A DNA stretch of 37,174 bases from Streptomyces lydicus (lineage in GTDB: Bacteria; Actinomycetota; Actinomycetes; Streptomycetales; Streptomycetaceae), in NCBI RefSeq assembly GCF_000717345.1, contig NZ_JNZA01000056.1:1-37174 (forward strand). Direction: 5' to 3'. Numbering within the stretch: the stretch's first letter is position 1; every line of letters begins with the position of its first letter. Made by a program: the position numbers and the translations under genes. A model generated the notes under the pieces. The model ran no database searches. It was not told the origin of the DNA and worked only from the letters and a program-made list of their open reading frames with translations. Below, one piece after another: positions 32,545-37,174 of this stretch.

Positions 32545-32985
32545 ATGGCGCTTGAGCGGATGGACAACGTCCTGATCGCGATCGACGACCTGGACGCCGT
32601 CATTGCGTTCTTCGTCGAACTCGGCATGGAGCTGCCAGGGCAGGGCGCCCCTCGAGGGACGGGGCGGAGCGCGTCATCGGGCTCGACGACGTCCAACAGG
32701 ACATCGCGATGCTGCAGGTCCCAGGCGGCCACGGCCGCATCGAGCTGGCGAAATTCCACCGGCCCAAGGCCCTGCCCGCCGAGCCGAAAGACGCGCCGGC
32801 GAACACGCCGGGCATGCGCCGCGTCATGTTCGCCGTCGACGACATCGAGGACGTCCTCACCCGCCTGCGCCGCCACGGCGGGCGAACTCGTCGGCGAGCT
32901 GGTGCAGCACGAGGACAGCTACCGGCTCTGCTACATCCGCGGCCCCGAGGGCCTCATCGTCGCACTGGCCGAGCAACTCGGCTGA
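32545..32985 (+). CDS. VOC family protein with a compensating frameshift pair
   Basis: ATG 32545 (AAGGAAG six bases upstream) starts MALERMDNVLIAIDDLDAVI, AFFVELGMELPGQG. The expected middle (ERVIGLDDVQQDIAMLQVPG, GHGRIELAKFHRPKALP, RRVMFAVDDIEDVLTRLRRH) is in another frame from about 32645 to 32885. The original frame then resumes with GELVGELVQHEDSYRLCYIR, GPEGLIVALAEQLG. The uninterrupted 146-codon frame therefore encodes a VOC protein with a scrambled centre of about 80 residues. Two nearby indels in sequencing would explain it; otherwise it is a pseudogene. Confidence 0.6.
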   Translation: MALERMDNVLIAIDDLDAVIAFFVELGMELPGQGAPRGTGRSASSGSTTSNRTSRCCRSQAATAASSWRNSTGPRPCPPSRKTRRRTRRACAASCSPSTTSRTSSPACAATAGELVGELVQHEDSYRLCYIRGPEGLIVALAEQLG

Positions 32986-33029
32986 GATTGCCGACACAGC
33001 CAGGCATCACATGGCCGCGCGGGCCGGGC

Positions 33030-34127
33030 TTACGGCGAGGGGCCACGCAGGCGCACGGCGAGGGCGGCGATGTCGTCGTCCAGGCGCCCTTTGCTGTAGC
33101 GCAGGAGGTCGCGGTGCAAAGCGGTGAGCAGCTCGTGGGGCGGCGTCGGGGGCTGCCGGCCCATCCAGGCCACCAGCGGGAAGAACCCGCCGTCACGGGC
33201 GCGGGCCTCGGCGACCCCATCGGTGTAGAGAAGCAGCAGGTCGCCGGGGACGAAGTCGAAGGTGTCAACGGTGTAGTGATCGCCCATCAGCTCCGCGAGG
33301 TTGAGCAGCGGCGAGGGGGTGGTGGGCTCCAGGGCACGCAGTCCCCCGCGGTACCGGAGCAGCGGCGGGGGGTGTCCGCAGTTGAGGATCTCGATACGTC
33401 TGCCCCCGTGCGGGATCTCGACGAGAAGGGCGGTGGCGAAGCGCTCCATCGACCCCTCGGGGGGAAAGGCGGCGTTGTAACGGGTGCTGCTGGCGTCCAG
33501 CCGGCGCGCGACGCTGACCATGTCGGCCTCGCCGTAGGCCGCCTCCCGGAAGGAGTTGACGATCGCCGCGGCGGCCCCCACTGCGGGCAGTCCCTTGCCC
33601 CGCACATCGCCGATGAGCAGCCTGACCCCGAAGCGCGTGTCGACCACCTCGTAGAAGTCTCCGCCGATACGGGCCTCCGCCGCGGCCGCGAGATACAGCG
33701 ACTCGATCTCCACGCTCCCCAAACGTCGCGGCATCGGGCTCAGCACCACTTGCTGCGCCGCGTCGGCGACGAGCCGCACGTGAAAGAGGGTCCGCTCCCG
33801 TTGGAGTCGGACATGGCTTCCGTACGCGGCCGCCACGGTGACCGCGATGATCCCCGCAGAGGTCCACCACGTGCCCAGACCGGGGAACACGATGCCAAGG
33901 CCGATCATCAAAAAGAGGCAGACCGTGCCCAGCAGGACGGTGGGGAGCACCGGCCACATGGCCGCGGCGAGAGCCGGCGCGGCGGGCAGCAGGCGACTGA
34001 AGGCCACTTCCGGAGGAGTGGCATATGCCAGGCCGGCGATGACGACGGTCAAGATCACCGGCGACAGCCGCACAAGCCTCCCCCGGCCGTGGCGACGGCG
34101 CAGCCGCGGCCGTCCAGACTCGATCAC
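33030..34127 (-). CDS. membrane PP2C-type phosphatase (SpoIIE/RsbU-like)
   Basis: A 365-residue protein from GTG 34127. Membrane segments lie at about 21-36, 50-78 (probably two) and 85-103. The SpoIIE-type phosphatase domain follows from about residue 125, with GGDFYEVVDT (155-164), LLIGDVRGKGLPAVGAAAAI (171-190), ILNCGHPPPLLRY and LLLLYTDGVAEARARDG, the metal-binding Asp motifs. It ends DDDIAALAVRLRG. These enzymes dephosphorylate anti-anti-sigma factors and are numerous in Streptomyces. No partner gene is adjacent. GGAG is very close to the GTG. Confidence 0.85.
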   Translation of the reverse strand: MIESGRPRLRRRHGRGRLVRLSPVILTVVIAGLAYATPPEVAFSRLLPAAPALAAAMWPVLPTVLLGTVCLFLMIGLGIVFPGLGTWWTSAGIIAVTVAAAYGSHVRLQRERTLFHVRLVADAAQQVVLSPMPRRLGSVEIESLYLAAAAEARIGGDFYEVVDTRFGVRLLIGDVRGKGLPAVGAAAAIVNSFREAAYGEADMVSVARRLDASSTRYNAAFPPEGSMERFATALLVEIPHGGRRIEILNCGHPPPLLRYRGGLRALEPTTPSPLLNLAELMGDHYTVDTFDFVPGDLLLLYTDGVAEARARDGGFFPLVAWMGRQPPTPPHELLTALHRDLLRYSKGRLDDDIAALAVRLRGPSP

Positions 34128-35097
34128 ACTCCACAGAATATCTACGCAAAGGGGACGTAGCGCTCTGACGGATCAGAGTCAGCCGCCCACCCCGGTCCGG
34201 CTCGAGACTGTTCGGGTACGGCAGTCCCGGGCGGGCGCCCGCCCCGGCCCGGCCCGCCCCGGCATGTCCCGGCCCGGCTCGCCGGCTTCGGCCGCGTCAC
34301 ACCTGCGCCCACACTCCGACAAGACCGGTGAACACCTGCGACACCCCCGCGAGACGACCGTGAACACCCGCGACACCCCGCGATACGACCACCGACGCCC
34401 AGCGGGTCTCGCCCCAGGGAGGCAGGCCCTCTGCCGCCTTCAGACCACGCCCTCCGCCCCCCTCAAGGACGCCAGGAGACCCGGCGCCTGCCGCGCTCAT
34501 TGCCGTCGCACCTGTGCGCGCACCCCCGGCAAGACCGGTGAACACGCGCGACACCCCGCGATACGACCACCAACGCCCAGCGGGTCTCGCCCCAGGCATG
34601 CAGGCCAGCCCTCTGCCGCCTTCAGGCCACGCCCTCCGCCCCCCTCAAGGACGCCAGGGGGCCCGGCGCCTGCCGCGCGGCGTTGCCGTCGCGCCACTCG
34701 CGCGCTGCGCCCTCACACCCGGCCCGGATCGGTTGCGGCGCCGGGCTCCGCTTGCGCCCGCCGAGCCGGCCCTCACCCCCGACGACACTCTTCCGGACGC
34801 ACGGGAGACAGAACTCCAATCGCAGGTGGTTGAGGAAATCTGTCGTGGAGAGAGTAGACATTGGCTCGTGCGGAGGTTAGTGTTTTCCTCGTAGCCAAGA
34901 AGTCGAAGAGGGCACGGCAGAGATGAACTGCCGTGCAAGCAGGTCAGGCAGGATGCGGAACGGCAGTGGAGTGACGGGGCCGAAAACGGTGGGCTCCTTC
35001 ACTGACTGCCGGGCCGAGCGGCCCCAGGGGCCGCATGCAGTACCCGCGATATCCAGCAGTACAACCGAGTAACCCAATGAGGTAAGGAGCAGACGCC
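34128..35097. other. 970-base gap with long repeats and a hairpin
   Basis: It contains the direct repeats listed at 34296-34705, a hairpin at 34912-34936 (GCACGGCAG and CTGCCGTGC around AGATGAA), and an AT-richer stretch near 34830-34890 with a possible promoter (TTGAGG, 19 bases, TAGACA). No gene is supported: long plus-strand frames here are proline/arginine-rich and result from the repeats. Confidence 0.45.
34296..34705. repeat. two 165-210-base direct repeats with a third partial copy
   Basis: Copy 1 (34361-34523) and copy 2 (34539-34705) share long identical runs, such as GACACCCCGCGATACGACC, CGCCCAGCGGGTCTCGCCCC and CCTCCGCCCCCCTCAAGGAC, at about 90% identity. A related leader, AAGACCGGTGAACAC, precedes each (34321 and 34531). 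The block GTGAACACNNGCGACACC occurs three times. It is a recent tandem duplication. Confidence 0.75.
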
Positions 35098-35247
35098 ATC
35101 AGGATCGCCCGGGCGAGGAAGAACACCGCCCGGGTACCGCAGGCCCCGGATTGGAAGGTGGTCCCCGGTCACGCAGCCGCGATCCCCGCACCTCCGCCCT
35201 CCCAGGCGGACACGCGGAACAAGAAGGCCGGCACAGTCAGCCGGTAG
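35098..35247 (+). CDS. possible 49-residue ORF with ATC start
   Basis: A perfect AAGGAG (35084-35089) stands eight bases before ATC 35098, which opens a 50-codon frame reading [48 protein letters not shown] and TAG. ATG or GTG is absent at this place. Either ATC is the start or a former ATG was changed. The frame is followed by a strong hairpin (35264-35296), consistent with a short transcription unit. The family is unknown. Confidence 0.4.
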   Translation: MRIARARKNTARVPQAPDWKVVPGHAAAIPAPPPSQADTRNKKAGTVSR

Positions 35248-35263
35248 ATGGTGTTGAAAGCTC

Positions 35264-35296
35264 GGGGCCCGGGTGCCAGGACGGCACCCGGGCCCC
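35264..35296 (+). terminator. strong stem-loop (14-bp stem)
   Basis: GGGGCCCGGGTGCC (35264-35277) pairs perfectly with GGCACCCGGGCCCC (35283-35296) around AGGAC. It lies just before the MerR-like gene at 35325, so it either terminates the small upstream unit or attenuates entry into that gene. Confidence 0.65.
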
Positions 35297-35324
35297 TCGA
35301 CGCGTCCTTCGAAAGAAGAGGTCT

Positions 35325-35651
35325 ATGCCCCCTCGCAGTACCCGCCCCGTCGACAAGCTCGACGATGACCACTACCCCGCCTACACCACCGGCCGCGCCG
35401 CCGAAATGCTCGGCACCACCCCCGCCTTCCTCCGCGCCCTCGGCGAGCACCGACTGATCACCCCGCTGCGCTCCGAAGCCGGCCACCGCCGCTACTCCCG
35501 CTACCAACTGCGCCTCGCCGCCCGCGCCCGCCAACTCGTCGACACCGGCACCCCCATCGAAGCCGCCTGCCGCATCATCAACCTCGAACATCAACTCCAA
35601 CAAGCCCAACGCCTCAACGAAGAACTACGCACCCACAGCACCACCTCCTAA
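35325..35651 (+). CDS. small MerR-like regulator
   Basis: A 108-residue protein starting MPPRSTRPVDKLDDDHYPAY. The winged HTH is YTTGRAAEMLGTTPAFLRAL, GEHRLITPLRSEAGHRRYSR, YQLRLAARARQLVDTG (about 20-75), like the DNA-binding half of MerR/HspR/BldC proteins. A helical dimerisation region (PIEAACRIINLEHQLQQAQR) follows. There is no effector domain. GAAAGAAGAGG precedes the ATG. Its job is unclear; the location before stress-type genes (DUF5670, CsbD) suggests a stress-related role, which is inference. Confidence 0.8.
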   Translation: MPPRSTRPVDKLDDDHYPAYTTGRAAEMLGTTPAFLRALGEHRLITPLRSEAGHRRYSRYQLRLAARARQLVDTGTPIEAACRIINLEHQLQQAQRLNEELRTHSTTS

Positions 35652-36521
35652 CAGCGCCTCGAGACCGGCCTGCCGAGCGCATCACCGCTACGGGCACGAC
35701 CCGCTAGCCCGCTCACACCCGCCCCTCACCACGTCCCACCCCACCGGTCACAAAGCGGGATGGAGCGACGCGGCCCGCGAGGGGCGGGATCATCTTCCCG
35801 GGAACCGCACTGTCCCACGCATGGACGACGTCCCCGCCGACCCCTTCGTGCCGGACAAGCTCGACATCGCCTTCCTCATGGCGACACCCGAGCCGAACCA
35901 CCTCTGCCCCACCACCGCACTGCCGGCCATCGCCCGCCACCTCACGCATATCACCGCCCAGGCCCTGGCCGATGCCCCCACCACCTCACCCGCATCCCTC
36001 CATAGCGCGCCGGAGACCTTCACCGCCTCCCCCGGGGCCGTGGTGGAACCCGGGACAGGCACGGCCGGCTCCGGTCGGCCGGGGACCACACCCTGCATGC
36101 CACACAACGCATCCGCCCGGACCACGGCAGCCTGCGTCAACCACCCCTACGAGCTACACACAACCGATCGGCCATCGACGATGCCGGCCTGGGACTCGCG
36201 GTCCGAACCCGTGAACTTTCCAGACCAGTTGGTGTACGCCGGGCCCGCCCTCGACGCCAAGTCCCCCGTGGCACGCGCCCTCTCAGCGACCCGACGAAGT
36301 CCGCTCGGCGGCCACGCCTTGCTCCGCTCTTTCCTGATCCGGAAATGCCGGCACACCACAGAGTGCCGCTGGCAGGGCGGGCACCTCGGTTTCCAAGGAT
36401 CGCCAGAACTTCCCTGTTTCAAAGAGGCGCCATTGTGCCCCGCATTCGCCCGGAGAAACATCACTGCTATCCGTATGGAAGGTGCAAGGCCGGGCACATG
36501 ACGGGTCGGAGGTTGATAGAT
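35652..36521. other. 870-base gap, no gene firmly supported
   Basis: One plus-strand frame (35821-36501) starts MDDVPADPFVPDKLDIAFLM and looks locally coding for about 45 residues, then turns proline/threonine-rich without a motif. It may be a degraded gene start. The end of the gap carries the promoter of the DUF5670 gene, with an AT-richer patch at 36460-36480. Confidence 0.35.
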
Positions 36522-36692
36522 ATGGTTCCCCTACTTCTCGTTCTTCTTCTCGCACTGCTCCTTTTCGGTGCCGGATTCGCCCTGAAGGCGCTGTGGATCG
36601 TCGCGGTCGTTGTCCTGGCCGTCTGGTTGCTGGGGTTCGTCCTGCGTTCCGCCGGACCCGGTGGCAAGCGTGGGCGGTGGTACCGCTGGTAG
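36522..36692 (+). CDS. DUF5670/Lmo0937-like hydrophobic peptide
   Basis: A 56-residue protein starting MVPLLLVLLLALLLFGAGFA, with two hydrophobic segments (LKALWIVAVVVLAVWLLGFV) and a glycine/basic tail GGKRGRWYRW. It closely resembles the short hydrophobic proteins often found next to stress genes in Streptomyces. CGGAGG lies nine bases upstream of the ATG. It precedes the csbD-like gene and ends just before a strong terminator, so it is a separate unit. Confidence 0.75.
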   Translation: MVPLLLVLLLALLLFGAGFALKALWIVAVVVLAVWLLGFVLRSAGPGGKRGRWYRW

Positions 36693-36713
36693 CCACTACG
36701 CGGGCACCGCGCT

Positions 36714-36753
36714 CGGGGCGGGTCAGACACACGTCGTTGTCTGACCCGCCCCG
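36714..36753. terminator. terminator with 16-bp perfect stem
   Basis: CGGGGCGGGTCAGACA (36714-36729) pairs with TGTCTGACCCGCCCCG (36738-36753) around an 8-base loop, followed by GGGCGTTTC. It lies 22 bases after the DUF5670 stop. Confidence 0.8.
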
Positions 36754-36894
36754 GGCGTTTCTCACCGAAGGCATCATCAGCCCTATATGGGACAGAAGAC
36801 CACTGTGGCCCGGAACGGGCGGTGTTCCCGCAGGGGATCCTCCATCACAGTGCCCGCTCCGGGCCACTTCCCCAACTGCCAAAGTGCCTCTTTT

Positions 36895-36919
36895 GTTTGG
36901 TGGACGCATTCACGGGAAC
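36895..36919 (+). promoter_or_regulatory. sigma-B-like promoter of the csbD gene
   Basis: GTTT (36895-36898), 15 bases, then GGGAAC (36914-36919) fit the SigB-type consensus of Streptomyces (GNNT, 14-16, GGGTAY). The site lies 35 bases before the csbD start. Confidence 0.55.
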
Positions 36920-36953
36920 CCGCCCAGTGCCACCACAGAGAAAGGACCGTGTC

Positions 36954-37127
36954 ATGAGCGCCAGCGAAAAGGCCAAGGCCAAGACTGAGCAGACCGTCGG
37001 CAAGGTCGAAAAGGGAGTGGGGCGTGCGGTCGGAAACGAACGTGTCGCTGCCGAGGGCGAGTCGAAGGAAGCCAAGGGCGATCTCCGCGCCGCCAAGGAA
37101 AAGGGCAAGGACGCCTTTAAGAACTGA
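36954..37127 (+). CDS. CsbD family stress protein
   Basis: A 57-residue charged helical protein starting MSASEKAKAKTEQTVGKVEK, continuing GVGRAVGNERVAAEGESKEA and ending in a lysine-rich tail. It matches CsbD-type general stress proteins, which are controlled by SigB in Gram-positive bacteria; the molecular role is unknown. AGAAAGGA precedes the ATG by eight bases, and a SigB-like promoter lies upstream. A terminator follows within 16 bases, so it is monocistronic. Confidence 0.85.
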   Translation: MSASEKAKAKTEQTVGKVEKGVGRAVGNERVAAEGESKEAKGDLRAAKEKGKDAFKN

Positions 37128-37142
37128 CCACCACAGAACGCA

Positions 37143-37174
37143 CGCGGGGCCCAACAGGAATGTTGGGCCCCGCG
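37143..37174. terminator. terminator with 14-bp stem and GGAA loop
   Basis: CGCGGGGCCCAACA (37143-37156) pairs with TGTTGGGCCCCGCG (37161-37174) around GGAA. It follows the csbD stop by 15 bases and reaches the window edge. Confidence 0.8.

Noticed and set aside
30729..32555. 608-codon plus-strand open frame opposite the decarboxylase
   Set aside because: Antisense shadow with G/V/Q-rich composition and no domain; the minus strand encodes a complete decarboxylase.
34296..34705. CRISPR or coding repeat protein
   Set aside because: Repeat units are over 160 bases with no unique spacers, and all frames give arginine/proline-rich nonsense.
35821..36501. 226-codon plus-strand frame
   Set aside because: Only the first ~45 residues look coding; no family, no clear ribosome site, and a proline/threonine-rich tail. 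Described as a gap instead.

Overview
The window reads as the left end of a linear Streptomyces replicon, either chromosome or giant linear plasmid. GC is very high, coding genes have strongly GC-biased third positions, and the protein families are typical of streptomycetes. The first ~240 bases are a tight series of at least nine palindromes with TGC/TTC loops. Their order and spelling resemble the archetypal Streptomyces telomere, but the first palindrome (about 15 bases) is missing. A large DEAH helicase with helicase-associated domains (TtrA-like, the classic first gene inside Streptomyces chromosome ends) follows at about 1.0 kb.

Layout. 1-242 telomere. 272-3.9 kb: a lipoprotein gene pointing at the telomere, the helicase, and two decayed genes that overlap it by ATGA and GTGA. 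4.0-6.6 kb: a membrane protein with a helical/coiled-coil body and two C-terminal membrane segments, a frameshifted conserved gene, and a small frameshifted gene behind yaaC. 6.6-11.9 kb: a YaaC-family gene, small secreted or membrane proteins, and several gene fragments. 12-14.2 kb: a TetR regulator and an MGT-type glycosyltransferase with an operator-like inverted repeat. 14.5-17.2 kb: relics, including two small phage-type genes, a GNAT gene and a miniature IS21 derivative. 17.4-20.6 kb: a DUF4097 gene divergent from an unusual HTH regulator, then a second, broken copy of the terminal helicase interrupted by a GNAT gene and an IS5-type fragment.

20.7-28.4 kb is better preserved. It holds a secreted protein, a VOC-TipA-like MerR operon with a recognisable MerR operator, a VOC / AraC-VOC-DUF1801 block with two matching promoters, a dihydrofolate-reductase-like protein, and a quinone-oxidoreductase/TetR divergent pair. 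28.5-34.1 kb contains a frameshifted acetyltransferase, a full-length Orn/Lys/Arg decarboxylase, a VOC gene with a compensating frameshift pair, and a membrane PP2C phosphatase. 34.3-37.2 kb holds long direct repeats, a possible ATC-start ORF, a small MerR-like regulator, a DUF5670 peptide and a CsbD stress protein with a sigma-B-like promoter and strong terminators.

The left 20 kb is rich in broken genes (about ten), as expected of recombining chromosome arms. Some frameshifts lie in GC-rich tracts and could be assembly errors. No rRNA, tRNA or CRISPR array was recognised. The observations I rate highest are the telomere itself, the internal relic of the terminal helicase, the matched AraC-associated promoters, and the two-membrane-segment protein near yaaC. 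Statements about families come from recall of protein families, not from a database search.
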